Origin: Clusia tigrina
Taxonomy: Eukaryota > Arthropoda > Insecta > Diptera > Clusiidae
Assembly: GCA_920105625.2 (NCBI GenBank)
Contig: OV050030.1
Coordinates: forward strand, 33,722,516-33,786,515
DNA length: 64,000 bases
Reading direction: 5' to 3'
In this document: in pieces, positions 26,088-37,789 of the stretch
How positions within the stretch are numbered: position 1 is the first letter of the stretch
How the letters are laid out: each line of letters opens with the position of its first letter
The notes under the pieces: generated by a model
Databases searched by the model: none
Told to the model about the DNA's origin: nothing
Seen by the model: only the letters and a program-made list of their open reading frames with translations
Program-made: the position numbers and the translations under genes

Positions 26088-26498
26088 ATGATTAAAATTA
26101 ACTACTTCTCCACACAGATGGATACGCTTTTTCTCAGGAAGAGGGTGGTGCTGTGCCACAATCCGTTGTTATACGAGCTTATGACACGAATCTGCGCAAA
26201 CCGGAAGGAAACTAATTCACCAACTGAGCAACACGAGACGAGGAAGAAGAAAGCAAACAATACCGGTACGACGAATAAGGTAAAGAGTACGAACAACAAC
26301 AACAACAAAAGTAGAACAACAATTTTTCAAGGGCCAAAGAATAAGTTAAACGTTGAACCAAATTCAACCGACAATTTATGCGAAGAAAAAAGTGGTTTAA
26401 AATATGCTTATTTAAATGTATTTCATTACAGAGAAAAACAAAAACAACATTTTAGTGTATTAAGCCAAAAGATTATAAAGAAAAACACATTATATTAG
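26088..26498 (+). CDS. Doubtful 136-codon open frame, no known domain
   Basis: An open frame of 136 codons starts at ATG 26088 and holds a low-complexity Thr/Asn/Lys-rich middle with an (AAC)n microsatellite. I recognise no domain, signal or neighbour that explains it. It sits in an AT-rich stretch just beyond the satellite and may be chance. An alternative is an untranslated exon of an unseen gene. Confidence 0.15.
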   Translation: MIKINYFSTQMDTLFLRKRVVLCHNPLLYELMTRICANRKETNSPTEQHETRKKKANNTGTTNKVKSTNNNNNKSRTTIFQGPKNKLNVEPNSTDNLCEEKSGLKYAYLNVFHYREKQKQHFSVLSQKIIKKNTLY

Positions 26499-27690
26499 AC
26501 TAAGGGAGAACACTTTTTTAAAATTTAAACTAACCTCATGTAAAAACACTTTATCAGCCACGGTGAACAGAACAAAAAACTTATACGCCGGGCAAAGTCC
26601 TTGATTGATGTCAATATTACACACTCACGTATTTTATGTCCTACAAATTAAGCCCCCAACCACAGTTGGTGAGGAGTCAACAACAAAAACTGAGTTTTCT
26701 GTTAATTACGCTGGAAATATTATTAGAAATTAATTGTATAAAAAACACAAGTTTTCATAGTTAATGTAAATTATTTTATCTTTGCATGTGTATTAAACTT
26801 TTTATTGTTATTGCGTTTTAGCTGAAATGATGTGTCAACTTAAACTAATGTTGTAAACTACATTTAATATGGACACACCCAGACTCACCTACTTACTTAT
26901 GCATATACATATATATTTTTCTACTAACTCTTCTTTGTATCCACCCTTAGATTAAGTGTTCAAAGTATTGATTTTTCGCATCTTTTCATAACTTTATTTT
27001 AAAATATTATTACTTTTTTTAGTTTTAGTCGAATAAAAATCTTTAATTTCGTAACTGGCAACAACCATTTTTTCTTCCTCCGAACTTTTACGTTACTAGT
27101 TGGCTTAGTATTGGAGATACCAAACAATAAAGATAAATTTCCAATGATGTATCCCAGGATGAGGTTTGTTTTGACTGCAAAGTTGGGTATTTTTAGGATA
27201 ATCTGGCCACACTGGTCATGTATCGAGTAGTGATGAGCGATACCGATACCGTTGACTTTGTATCTTAGTATATGCCCAGCGACTCCTGCAGCTAACTGGT
27301 AGACTTATGAATAATACCATTCCACCACTAATACAACCTGGTCGACATAGCAGAAGTTGACACCAAAGGCCTGATACATTTCATAATCAGTTCCGGTTGG
27401 TTCAAAACCTACACGAAGGCATGATATTCTGTGATATCACAATAGCTCATATTGGCCAAACTGGACTATCGCAAGGGATTGCCTACTTCTACCCACTTAG
27501 CTACGACGTGCTCATGAAGTAGTGTATATGATAATGTGACGTAAATAGACTAAACAAATGTTTCCTTCAAATCTACTCTCTAATAGATGTCGATATGTGA
27601 TCTAAATAGACTAAATTCAGTCAAATTTCTCTAATAGATGTCTGGGCTCCTTCGCTGGCGAACAAACTAAACATTGGCAAATCTTCTTCT
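26499..27690. other. AT-rich intergenic, nothing recognised
   Basis: No coding exon, element end or RNA gene is visible. The stretch 26730-27060 is very AT-rich. Confidence 0.4.
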
Positions 27691-29395
27691 TAGGTGGCCA
27701 TTACAACCCATAGTCGGGTTACGGCCGATTTGAGCACCTCTTGCCAGCGTCTCTGCTTCGAGCGAGCCTTCTCAAATTAGTCACACCAAGCGTGGTCAGT
27801 GCTTCCTCAGCTTGGTCTATCCACCGGAGGCACGGTCTCCCTCTTCGTCGTCGAACTTCGGCCCTCGCTTCGAATACCTTTTATGCTGGTGCTTCTTCAT
27901 CTATATGATGGACATAACCCAGCCAGCGTAGTCGTTGAATGTTTAAACGCTGAACTATGTCAATGTCAGGGTAGAGCTCATACAGCTCGCGGTTCATTCG
28001 AATGCGATTGTCGAACAAGACCAGAGATTTGGCGAATAACTTTCTTCTCGAACACCCCAAGAGCGGCTGCATCTGTTTGCGATACCACCCATGCCTCAGC
28101 GTCATAAAGAAGCACAGGGAGAATGAGCGTCTTGTAGAGTGCCAGCTGCGTCGATGGAGAGAGGGCTCTGCAAACAATTGGTTACTGAGTCCACACGCTT
28201 TATCTCCAGACTGACGTCATTATTGGCCTTGTCCAGGTATGTAAATTCCTCGCCTACTTCAAAGTTGTACTTGCCCGCTGAAACATAAGAGCCTAGACGC
28301 CGCGCTCCCCTGTATGCAGACAACATATACTTCGTTTTGCCCTCGTTTACCGTTCGTCAATAGCATTGAAACCAGTAGCAACATCTCTCTTGCTCGGACC
28401 GATAATTTCGATATCATCAGCGTTCGCAAGGAACTAGACACCTTTGTAGAAAATGGTGCCATTGCGCTGAATACCGGATTTTCGTAGGATCCCCTCCATG
28501 ATGAAGTTGAATAGATCGCAGGAAAACGGAAAGTTGAAGAGATCGCAGGAAATGGGTCGCCTCGTTCAGTATTAAAGGTTTCGGAAAGTTAATTTCCTAC
28601 CTTGACGGAGCTGCTCGTTTTGCTCAACGTTAGCCTGCAGAGTCTTATCAACTTTGCAGGAATACCGAACTCAGACATTGTTTTGTATAGGCAATTCCTC
28701 ATCGGGCTATCGAACGCAGCTTTATAATCAACCAGGAGATGATGGGTATCGATTTGATTTTCGTGAGTCTTTTCCAGGATTTGGCGTAGTATGAAAATCT
28801 GGTCTATGGTGGATTTACCAGGTCGAAAGCCGCACTGATAAGGTGATCAGTGTTTTTCTATGCGGCTTCAATCTTTCACACAGTAGACAGGACCTTGTAT
28901 GCGATGGAAATGAGACTGACATTTCGGTAGCTGGCGCAGATAGTTGGGTCACCTTTCTTCAATACAGGACAAAGCACGCTGAGATTCCAATCGTCGGGCA
29001 TGCTTTCCTTCTAGCCATATTTTGCTGATAAGGTGATGCATACACCATTTCAATTCATCGCCGTCGGCTTTAAACAATTCAGCTGGCAGACCATCAGCAT
29101 CCACTGCCTTGTTATGTTTGAGTCGCTGTATAGCAACTCGAACCTCGTTAGTAGTGGGACTTCCATTCTGTCCTCGTCAATTGGTGATATCGCACTGCAT
29201 TCCTCTTGGATGGAATTGGTCGAACCGTCACCCCTTAAGTAGATTTAAGAAATGCTGTTTCCATACTCTCAGTGCACACTACGTATTTGTAACCAGGTCT
29301 CCATTTTCCTCTGTACAAGTGAATGCTCCGGGCTTGAAACCTTGTGTTAGCCGCCTAACCTGTTGATAGAATTTCGTGCAGCCTTCTTGCCCTGA
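27690..29395 (-). pseudogene. RTE-clade LINE fragment (reverse transcriptase to 3' end)
   Basis: On the minus strand, starting near 29395, the translation runs through RTE-type reverse transcriptase blocks. They include IWLEESMPDDWN, SPYQCGFRPGKSTIDQ, THHLLVDYKAAFDSPM, FGIPAKLIRLCRLTLS and, after a deletion, the C-terminal RIRMNRELYELYPDIDIVQ and LNIQRLRWLGYVHHIDEEAP. Several frameshifts and stops break the frame, and the segment around the catalytic YADD box is not intact. The 3' end at about 27690 is the conserved block also found at 16113. RTE elements copy themselves by target-primed reverse transcription. This copy is dead. Confidence 0.8.
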
Positions 29396-29449
29396 TACAC
29401 ACTGGCAAATAGTTTATTATAAAAGCAATTCTCAGCCAAAGGCCAAAAG

Positions 29450-29835
29450 GTACCACAGACCAGTGTCACCACAACTCTGACAAAGCGTGGGCGTACCCCT
29501 CACGTATAAACGTAAAACTAACCATCAGGAGCGCATAAAGGCGGGTAGCTAACAGGGTCAGAATCTGACGATCGCTAGAGAAACCTATGTTTCGCTTAGC
29601 CCGAACATAACAGTCCAATTACTGCAACTAAGACACGGGCCTCTCGCCACAACAGCTTCAGTCCTGACAGGCTACTGTGTCAGTGGCAACCATGTTCAGC
29701 GGCTTAAGATACACCTCAATGAGTTTTGCCGGAGCTGCAGGAAGAGGAGCACATCCCACACTTAATGAGCAACTGCCCTGCAATCGCGAGATTTTGATTA
29801 CTGCGGGCACTTATTGTCGAGGACTTTCCTGTAGA
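29450..29835 (+). pseudogene. I-clade LINE fragment (C-terminal zinc-knuckle region)
   Basis: Plus-strand translation gives VQLLQLRHGPLATTASVLTG, YCVSGNHVQRLKIHLNEFCR and, after a frameshift, EEHIPHLMSNCPAIARF. This is the LTGHC...FCRSC...EE...HL.CxCPA signature that ends I-clade ORF2 proteins in this window. It is frameshifted and lacks the 5' part. Confidence 0.65.
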
Positions 29836-30707
29836 AAGAACAGAACCGCCGAACAAAGAGGTCTCCCAGCACTCAGGCATTGATCTCCATACCATGACCC
29901 ATACCGATATATCTGAATTTAGATATAACTTCGGCTGCCTCCAAACTGAATTCCTTAAGAAATCTTTACAAAAGATTACTGATATTTGTTCAGATCATCG
30001 CTACCCACTGAAGGAATGATAATGTTATGGATTCTCGTCAAATACTCGTATGGCATCTGAAATCCTCGAAGAGATTCGAATGAAACATTATTGGTGGTAT
30101 ATTTGAGCAATTCGAAAGCTGATTCTTCGAACATGTGACGCAACTGAATTTCTGAGTTTCTGAGTTAATTGGCTGTTCCATTGGATCTGTTGATGGGATT
30201 CGATAAGTGGAAGTCTGTAACAGGCTAAATTGCTCTACACGACTAAGAGAATGTAAAAAATCATAATCACAATATCCCCGATTCGATGTCCTGTGACATT
30301 GGCTGATCGAGCATCTAAAACTTTTGGGCGATTGTAATGTTCATTTAATCGGTAATGGCGATCATCGCTTTCACGGAGCCAACATTACGTTAGATAAACA
30401 AAATATGAATTTTTCCTTATAATGGGAAACGTTTGTGGAGTTCTCCAATTAACTCAGGAACTCAGCATTCAGCTGCGTTTATATTTACCTATATCAAAAA
30501 AAGATGCACTTATAGCCAGATGAAAGAATTGTAGGATGGGCACAAACTCAATAGAAAACCAAACAATCGGATATCTGGGTGGAATTTACTCTCAGCATTC
30601 GAGTCCTATGAACCGGATATTCATTAAATGTAAACAATCGCCTTATAAGACATCAGATCTGTACACGAATTCCTTTGGTAGACTTATCATTTATCAACAA
30701 AAGTGCT
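29836..30707. other. Intergenic, nothing recognised
   Basis: Repetitive-looking but unassigned sequence with no coding potential that I can support. Confidence 0.35.
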
Positions 30708-30820
30708 AGGGAGGTAGGTTGAGGAGTCGCCAAAAAAAGGCACACTTAATTCATGATTGACCCTTTGTGATACCGTATGAGACGCAGATCACATACCCTA
30801 TCCAGCCAATTGAAGCTTTT
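30708..30820 (-). pseudogene. I-clade LINE 3' UTR fragment
   Basis: GGAGGTAGGTTGAGGAGTCG, TCATGATTGACCCTTTGTGA and TACCGTATGAGAC match the 3' UTRs at 31157-31370 and 63715-64000 in the same order. Only the 3' end is present. Confidence 0.6.
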
Positions 30821-30859
30821 TGTCCCAATCGGACCAGTACTAGAGTAACCTGTGTATTC

Positions 30860-31060
30860 AAAGCAAATTTCGCTCCCAGGATATTCCGTACTATATGTCA
30901 TTTTCATGGAATCTGGCTGCTATTTGATATTCTTGAAATGTTTTCTGCTCAGTAAAAGAGCACTCCAACAAAGAAAAGTTCAGGAAAATCAGTACCACGC
31001 CTTAGCAAGTTAGAAATAATTGGATTAGGTTAATATTTCTGGAACCTTAACTGACTTTTT
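30860..31060 (+). repeat. About 190-bp dispersed repeat, copy 1
   Basis: GCAAATTTCGCTCCCAGGAT, ATGGAATCTGGCTGCTATTT, CACTCCAACAAAGAAAAGTT and CAGTACCACGCCTTAG recur in the same order at 36535-36740. Copy 1 lies directly beside a LINE 3' fragment, and copy 2 directly before a Tc1 transposase fragment, so the repeat may be part of a mobile element that I cannot name. Confidence 0.65.
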
Positions 31061-31156
31061 CTGGCTGTAACATGGTCTGATTCGTGATGCAGCTAATTTT
31101 ATACCACACAAGAGTTTCTTCCTGGATTTATATATATTGGTGGAGTATGTTCTGGA

Positions 31157-31400
31157 AAATAGGTAGGTAGGTAGGTTGAGGGGTCGCCAAAAAAAGTCAT
31201 CCTTAAGCCATGATTGACCCTTTGTGGCACCGCATAAGACACAAGTCCCATTTCCTTTTAAAAGTCCATCCATTTGCAGCTTTTTATGAAGTATTTGATG
31301 CAGCTTATTTTCTTATCTGGAATGTCTCCCTGACAGTCCAGAAAGTAGTTACCCAGGAAAGTGTTCTTTGTGGTGGTACTTTTACTGATCATAAGAACAA
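31157..31400 (-). pseudogene. I-clade LINE 3' end fragment
   Basis: Minus-strand 3' end with the tail complement AGGTAGGTAGGTTGAGGGGT, then CATGATTGACCCTTTGTGGC. Upstream is a decayed coding end that corresponds to the terminal fragment at 63715-64000. Same subfamily as 30708-30820. Confidence 0.6.
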
Positions 31401-32344
31401 TCCTAATCCTTGATTGCCGTGGTACTTTTGCTGATTTTTAAACCGACTCCGACTCCTTCTTTGACGTGGTAATTTTACTGATCATAAGAACAATCCCTCC
31501 TTGTTAATGTTACTGTGGTCAAGATGCCGTACTTTATAGTGAAGGGATAAGAAGTGTTTACCATCCAAGAATACCACTTACTCTTTACACAGAGTGGAGA
31601 GCTGCCGTAATTCGTTCTAGGTTTGAAGTTCGACTGGCAGCTCAAGAGACTTTAGATTCTTAGGCATTAACTTTAACAAACTTTTATTGCTTTTCTGGTG
31701 GCTACCTCAGTTTGCTTTGACGTCTTTCAAACTGATACTTCCAGTTACCAAGGTTGAAATGGACTCGTTGAATACTTACCACAAATATTTAATAAAGCCA
31801 CCCCAAACAACCTGCACCCTCTGAAGAGGTTCTTCTTACCCTGCACCATCTACAATAATATCAAAATTTTACTAGGAACTTTTACTCCTCACAATCCCTT
31901 CTTTTTTACTTATTTTGTTTCTATTTTATTTAGAAAACTTTTTTTTTTGTTTCTTTATGAACTAAAAAATAAATTTTGTGTGATATTCTTAAAGTTATTG
32001 ATTCCATTTTCAACTTAAAACATTTAAATATAAATAAAAGTAAATAAAATGAAACACATTTGTACCTTATTCTGCGTGTAGCTTAAATTTTTACAAAACT
32101 AATTTAAAATAAAAAATTTAAAAAATTATGAATGTATAAAAAGAAATTTTTAAAATGCCATTTACGAGTATCAAAAATTAATACGAATATTTATAAAATA
32201 AAAAAAATTGAACTGTCTCTGACTAAAACCGAAAGCACTGTATAAGAATATGTCCTGCATCATAGAAACAGACGCACCTAGAACATTTCCTTTGAGGCTC
32301 CGACCATTCTCCTTTGGTTTCTATGAGCCAGTGGCGGATCCAGC
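31400..32344. other. AT-rich intergenic, nothing recognised
   Basis: Very AT-rich, especially 31900-32210. A short imperfect duplication near 31370-31500 is built on GGTACTTTTACTGATCATAA. No gene seen. Confidence 0.4.
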
Positions 32345-33590
32345 GAGGTTAGGTTAGGTTAGGTTAACGTGGTAGCGGGTCTACAGACCAACTCACTCAG
32401 ACCACCATGAGTACATTGCGATACCACCGCGTAACAACGCACCTCGTCAAACCATTTTGAAGCCCTAATAAAGCGTAGGATTTGTTTGACCTTCGCGCCG
32501 GACACTTCTGTAAAAGAATCAAAAGCGTATTTACTGAAAGAGCCCGCTCTGCTTCTAGCCAGAGCGGGGCACCTACAGAAGAGATGTTCCACCTCCTCCT
32601 CCTCATCCCCACAGCTTCTGCATATTCATGAGAGAATACTCCCAGCCTGAGAGCATGCCTGCCGAATATCCAACGACCAGTTACACAAGCCACGACCCTT
32701 CTCTCGACAGGGCAAGCAAGTCTCTAGATTTCCTCCTGTTAAGCTCCGGCCGCACTAGCCATGGTCCTTAAGCAAGTGCCCTTGTGTGCCCAAGACCAAT
32801 TGGGCGCACGCACGCCCCTATCCTTCAGCATCAGTTTACAGGTGGCAATTGGTATTCCAACCTCCCATCTGTACGTGCATAAAGGAAGGTTGGTGCCCCG
32901 TCTGGCTAACTCATCAGCTCTACAGTTCCCCTCAATATCCCTATGCCCCAGAACCCATATTTGGCGTATCCTGAAAACGGTGCTGATATCATTTAGGATG
33001 GCAGTCCTTGGGCAATCTTTGATTTCAGTGGCACCGAGTTCATTGACTTGATGGCCGCCTGGCTATCCGAGTAGATATTTTTAATATTCTTTGTTACACC
33101 GTGTCTACTTTGTTACAGCGTGTCTACTTAAGTAGACGGCTACCTCCTTTGATAAACAGGACCTCTGTTTGATAAACACTGCAGTGGTCGGGGAGACGGA
33201 ACGAAAGCTCCAATCCCAGTTCTTTTGAGAAAACTCCAAAGCCGACTCTATCTTCAAGTTTGGATCCGTCGATGTAGAAATTCACTTCCCCCTTCTCCAT
33301 GGCATGGGTGTTTGCCACTCTCTTCTAGACGGAATATGTGTCTGGAAGTGCCTATCAAAGTTGAGATTAGATATAGAGTGGTCGATGTGTTGGATAAAAC
33401 TATTGCAGGTATGCACGATAGTCGAGTGACCAATCTGCCGATCATGCCATAACCCCGCATATTTTGGCCTTAGGGCTGATGCGACGGCCACTTGTTTCCC
33501 TGCCAGATCTAATGTAGGTAGGTTGAGTATCGCTTCTAATGCTTTAGTTGGGGTGGTCCTTAAAGTACCAGAAATGCACCATCCAGCGAG
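32345..33590 (-). pseudogene. I-clade LINE fragment (RNase H, zinc knuckle, 3' UTR)
   Basis: Minus-strand translation contains a post-RT segment ([15 protein letters not shown], then GKQVAVASALRPKYAGLWHD) and an RNase H start (FYIDGSKLEDRVGFGVFSKE). It then reads an RNase H segment LPDHCSVYQTEV and the terminal CPALARSRAG motif. The RNase H Asp of the TDGS box is still Asp, but the frame is broken by stops. The 3' end reads CTACCACGTTAACC followed by three CTAAC-type units at 32345-32375. Confidence 0.75.
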
Positions 33591-33649
33591 GTGGTCTTTC
33601 GTGATCTTTTGATAGCGAGGTGGTCTTTCGTGATCTTTTGATAGCTTAT

Positions 33650-33930
33650 AATAGTTTGTTTTTGTGGTAGAATCTGTCTTTAGTGTCGAAGATACAAGTT
33701 CTCAAATCGATATAATTTCCAAACAACTCGTGGATCCATAGGCCCCTGCAACGACTCCAGCGATTATTTTTGACTCGCCTTTGAACCATTCTAGGCTTCT
33801 AGGATCGACTCAAGGTCCTCCAATGTCCCATTCAATCCGGTCTGATATCACTCTGGGATCATATAATCCGATATTGAATAGATTATTGTCTGGTCCGGTA
33901 ATTTTTGAGAATATTGATACGACCAAAGTC
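33650..33930 (-). pseudogene. Possible second-type RNase H LINE fragment
   Basis: Minus-strand frames give DRIEWDIGG, DPRSLEWFKGESKIIAG and VVAGAYGSTS. This resembles the WYTDGSK...GAGVYG start of RNase H in another insect non-LTR lineage, with the catalytic D replaced. The match is short and degraded. Confidence 0.3.
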
Positions 33931-34639
33931 TAGAGAAGATTTCCTTGTCTAGAGAAGATTTCCATCTTCAATGCGCTTCTACCAGCACTTTTTCACGAAT
34001 ATCTGCATTGGGGAAATAAACCTGACAGAAGATTTATAGATGAGACTATCCAATATCACAATAGATCTTTCAGGTCGCTTAAATAAATCTATCTATCTAT
34101 ATGCAATGGGGATACTCCTATTATCGCCTCAATAGCTGAGGTTGAGGAGTTCCGTATGGCACCCGCGATTCCCAAGCAAGCCTGCCTTTGAAAACTATTT
34201 TCTAACCGGATTCTTCTGTAGTTTTTGTCCACCACTCAAGGGAAGCATAAGTAATGATTGGTACAATATATCCAGTGTATCATTTTGGAGTCTAGATCCC
34301 TTGTTCTCACGAAAAGATTACGACAGGCCCACATTGCTCTTGTGGCTTTTCCCATCACCGACTTTAAGTGAGAGTTTCAATTTAGTCGCCTATCTAGTCT
34401 TTTTGGCTCCTCGAAACCCTTCTCTCCTTCCCAGTTAGATGATGGGTTTTATACTCAACTGTTTATTTGGCTCAGTTCGCTGACTTGTTCAGTAATATTG
34501 GATCATTCACGAGCAACATAGTTTCAATTCTGAATCGGGATATATTTCCTTCTATACCTAAATACTCTCTGTGTTTCATTAGGGGTTCCAATCAGAAGTA
34601 CGAACTACGAACTATACCAGTTTTGCTGTCATCATCACA

Positions 34640-34962
34640 AATATTAATTTTTGTAAATTTGAAAGGAGAAGGCGTAAATTCCTAGGGTCACCCTTCCTTA
34701 ATGGTTTAATAGAATTATCTTCATCTCATGTGACAGTGTCCCTAGCTAGCTAGAAGAAGACATGAATTCCATTCACCCTTTATCTATGATCTGATCGAAT
34801 TATCATCTATAGGAATCTGGAATTTAACCAGCTTCATATCGGAATCACAGTGCTTCTCCACGGGGTAGATGGGGGAAACCCTAAGGTTTCTAATGATATC
34901 ACAAGGAGCCTTCAAGTGTGCTTAAGGAAGCTATCATGGAAAAGGCTGACACTCTAACCTAA
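34640..34962 (+). pseudogene. I-clade LINE 3' end fragment
   Basis: TAAATTCCTAGGGTCACCCT and TTCATATCGGAATCACAGTG align in order with the 3' end of the 39.4-42.8 kb LINE (AAATTCCTAGGCTCACC, TTCATTTCGGAATCACTGTG). The end is at a CTAACCTAATC motif. The coding part is frameshifted. Confidence 0.6.
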
Positions 34963-34964
34963 TC

Positions 34965-35207
34965 TCTTATATCTTACACCATAATTAATTATGACTGCAG
35001 GGGGTTGGGGAATGAGCACTAGCTAGTACTGGGGGATGAGTACTGGGGGATGAGTACTAGCTAGTACTGAATACTGAGGCGTTCGGCTCGCAGAGAAAGA
35101 TTTTTAGAAATAAACATTTTAGAGACCACATCCTGGGCAGGATTTGAACCTGCGACCCTCTGAGTGTGAGTCTAGCATGCTTATCTCTAGACCACAGAGG
35201 GCGTCTG
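34965..35207 (-). mobile_element. tRNA-derived SINE with A and B box-like promoter
   Basis: On the minus strand, from 35205, a tRNA-like head reads GCCCTCTGTGGTCTAGAGAT, then AAGCATGCTAGACTC, then AGAGGGTCGCAGGTTCAAAT and CCTGCCCAGGA. TGGTCTAGAGA resembles the pol III A box, and GGTTCAAATCC fits the B box consensus. The acceptor stem does not close as in a real tRNA, and the head runs straight into a non-tRNA body (GTCTCTAAAATG, GAGCCGAACGCCTCAG, AGTACTCATCCCCCAGT duplicated) ending AATTATGGTGTAAGATATAA. The truncated copy at 10680-10835 has the same body, so this is a family. Confidence 0.75.
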
Positions 35208-36029
35208 AACCTAATCTAACCCTTAGAAGGACCGTCTGGAAATAAAAACTATAAATATGTATATAGAAATTTCAAGAAAATAATACCAGCATATTTTGAT
35301 TAAATTGTGAACCCCACATTATTCTTAGTTGGTATTTTACCTTATGTTGGCATGGTACTGGAAACTGACGATTAGTAGGAGTCTTTCTCGCAGATTAATG
35401 TGAAGATGTTCCTCATTAAAATAGGTTTACCAAGAAAAATTTGAATTAAACTGAAATCTATCAATACATGAAGTTTAATGAGGGACCCAGGAGCTTCAAA
35501 AGCCTTCGACCCCTCCCCCCCTGGAAATATTTCTGGATCCGCCACTGAACTCAGGCAACTTCAATAAACTTTTCCAATAATTTTGAAATTTGTGACCGAA
35601 CAACGCGTAAATTGTCCTTGTGAAGCGTTTTGTGTTAACCCTGCGACCTCCTGAAACGACGCCTCTGCACTTCCTTTAAATTAAAAAAATGTAGATACTT
35701 AAGTTTAGTTGTCTGTGTATTTCGCACTTGTTTGAATCTCTTCAAGCAACAATTTTGCAATTAATCATGGAATAAATGAAAGTCAAGAAACTTATAAAAA
35801 ATATACTCTAATCTAGTCTAGTATAAGCGAAGGAAAACAGGACTCTTGCCAGTTGGCTTGAATGAACATTTTATTTATGTATTTATTGATGTGTTTAAGG
35901 ATTTAATCACAATTTTCAACAATAAACATTTATATAAACAAAATAGTCATAAACAAATTGCATTTTTCATTTGAATTGGACCAGTCTCTCTTTTTGTCAG
36001 ACTGAGACATCAAGACATCCATTGCACTA
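35208..36029. other. Intergenic, nothing recognised
   Basis: AT-rich. The motif CTGGATCCGCCACTG (35530-35546) echoes AGCCAGTGGCGGATCCAGC at 32329, which suggests a shared repeat edge. No gene seen. Confidence 0.35.
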
Positions 36030-36345
36030 TAATGGACGTTCCATTTGTATTTTTTTTAAATCTACACGTTCTGTCGATAAACCTGAGTCCCTAAGGAACC
36101 AAAGTTTGCGCTACTTAGGATGTCTGTGCCAAATACCTCGAACATGATTCTAGCGAAAGCGGGGCACTCGCACAAAGAGTGATCCACATTCTCATATTCC
36201 TATCTTTAAGTCGGGCAAAGAGCACTGTCTGCTTTGTCTATAATTTGCATATGCTTGGCCCACGCAAAGTGACTCGACAGCACTCCTACCAGAAGTCTGC
36301 AGTCTCTCCTACCAAGTGATAAAATAAACCTTGACGTTCTATCGG
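36030..36345 (-). pseudogene. Non-LTR LINE C-terminal fragment
   Basis: Minus-strand frames give EYENVDHSLCECPAFARIMF and, before it, RRDCRLLVGVLSSHFAWAKH. This is the C-terminal CxCPA motif of RNase H-containing LINEs, with a stop between the blocks. Confidence 0.55.
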
Positions 36346-36534
36346 AAATAACAGGTGCATCAGACGCCTTTTAAGGCTTTCCATTCACGATTCTCTACAG
36401 TAGTAGAATCTGTAATAATAGAATCTGTAATATTACAATAGGCAGCTCAATCTGTAATAGGTACGGAAAGAACAGGATCCGGTTCAGTAAAACTGGTCTC
36501 AGATTCTTTAATCGCAACCGGACTCGAGCAAAGC

Positions 36535-36740
36535 AAATTTCGCTCCCAGGATATTCCGTACTCATGCAATCTATTCCATATTCATGGAATCTGGCTGCTA
36601 TTTGATATATTTGAAATGTTTTTTGTTCAGTAAAAGAACACTCCAACAAAGAAAAGTTCTGGAAAATCAGTACCACGCCTTAGAAAGTTAGAAATATTTG
36701 GATTAGGTTCTGGAACCATAAGTGACTTTTTAATTCCGAA
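36535..36740 (+). repeat. About 190-bp dispersed repeat, copy 2
   Basis: Second copy of the repeat at 30860-31060, with the same block order and a roughly 20-bp insertion (CATGCAATCTATTCCATATT). It runs into the Tc1 fragment that follows. Confidence 0.65.
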
Positions 36741-36754
36741 TTCAAGGGGAAGTG

Positions 36755-37115
36755 ATACAAGCGAAATTAGCCAGGAAGTTGTTTGGACTCGATAATGAAA
36801 ATTAGGTTCTACCAGAAGACAATGACCCTAGGAATCGGAGTTGTCGCTGCCGCAATTGAAAGGATGAAAATGACGTCATCACAATGGATAGGACCCCAAT
36901 ATCTCACATATCTTAAATAAATTATATGAAATGAAAAATATCTCCAGATGCCAACTCTATAGAAAATGTTTGGGCCAATATGAAAAGCAAGCTTCCAAGA
37001 AAACCTGTATACAATTTGAAGCAGTTCCGGTGATCAGCAAGAAAATATGACCTTCTCTTTCCCTGGACTATGCTGAAAAACTACTTGAAAGTATGTGAAG
37101 ATGCGCAGCTATTCT
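36755..37115 (+). pseudogene. Tc1-like transposase C-terminal fragment
   Basis: Broken frames give EDNDPRNRS, equivalent to the QDNDPKHRS block around the second catalytic Asp. They then give NSIENVWANMKSKLPRKPV and YNLKQF, equivalent to the NPIENLW block around the third acidic residue of Tc1 transposases. The part between them is frameshifted, and no terminal inverted repeats were found. Confidence 0.65.
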
Positions 37116-37789
37116 CTACGCTGACGGCGATTTCTCAGTTGAATAATTGCGTCGTAGCTGCCAATATATACTCTAATGTAAAAAATGAGTATCTTTTATA
37201 CTTTCCAAGATATCGTCGTTTCTCGTGGATTGTCCTGGTGGAATAACAAACACTAGGAATAGGTTCACAGCACTCATTTGAGGGATAATATTCAAGTTAA
37301 ACAACATTTATTCGGTGATGGTGATGCCAACTTTGCCCAGGGCGATTACTTTTTAGTCCACACTCTTAGCGTAATCTAAAAGAACAGCAAACCCGAAAGC
37401 TAAAAATAGAGTGATATCAGTTGGACATAATAGGATCGTGGGGACACTGGTTCTAACACATAAACATCACCACATATTTGTAGTAGCACTGAAGAAGAGC
37501 AATTGATTCTGCTCACTCACGTCACAGACACAGATGCGATCAGCTCATTTGGTAGACTTTTAACCAAGTTAACAGAGAGAACGTGGTTCGGATTGAGAAA
37601 ACAGTCAATTTGTCCTTTCAAAAAACTTCACTTTTATTTTGATAAAAAGACCTCTGTTGAAGGAAGTGTTGGTTGGCTTCCGATATATCAATAACGTCGA
37701 CCAACAAAACGTTCCCTCGTTGCGTGCCTTGCTGATTGTGAAAATTCAATCGGAAAATACCCTTCGATGTTGCACACGCATTACATTAA

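Noticed and set aside
32345..32380. Telomeric repeat tract
   Set aside because: Only a few CTAACC-like units at the exact 3' end of a LINE. Too short, and it fits the element tail.
35115..35207. Functional tRNA gene on the minus strand
   Set aside because: B box is good, but acceptor and anticodon stems do not close and the sequence continues into a repeated SINE body.
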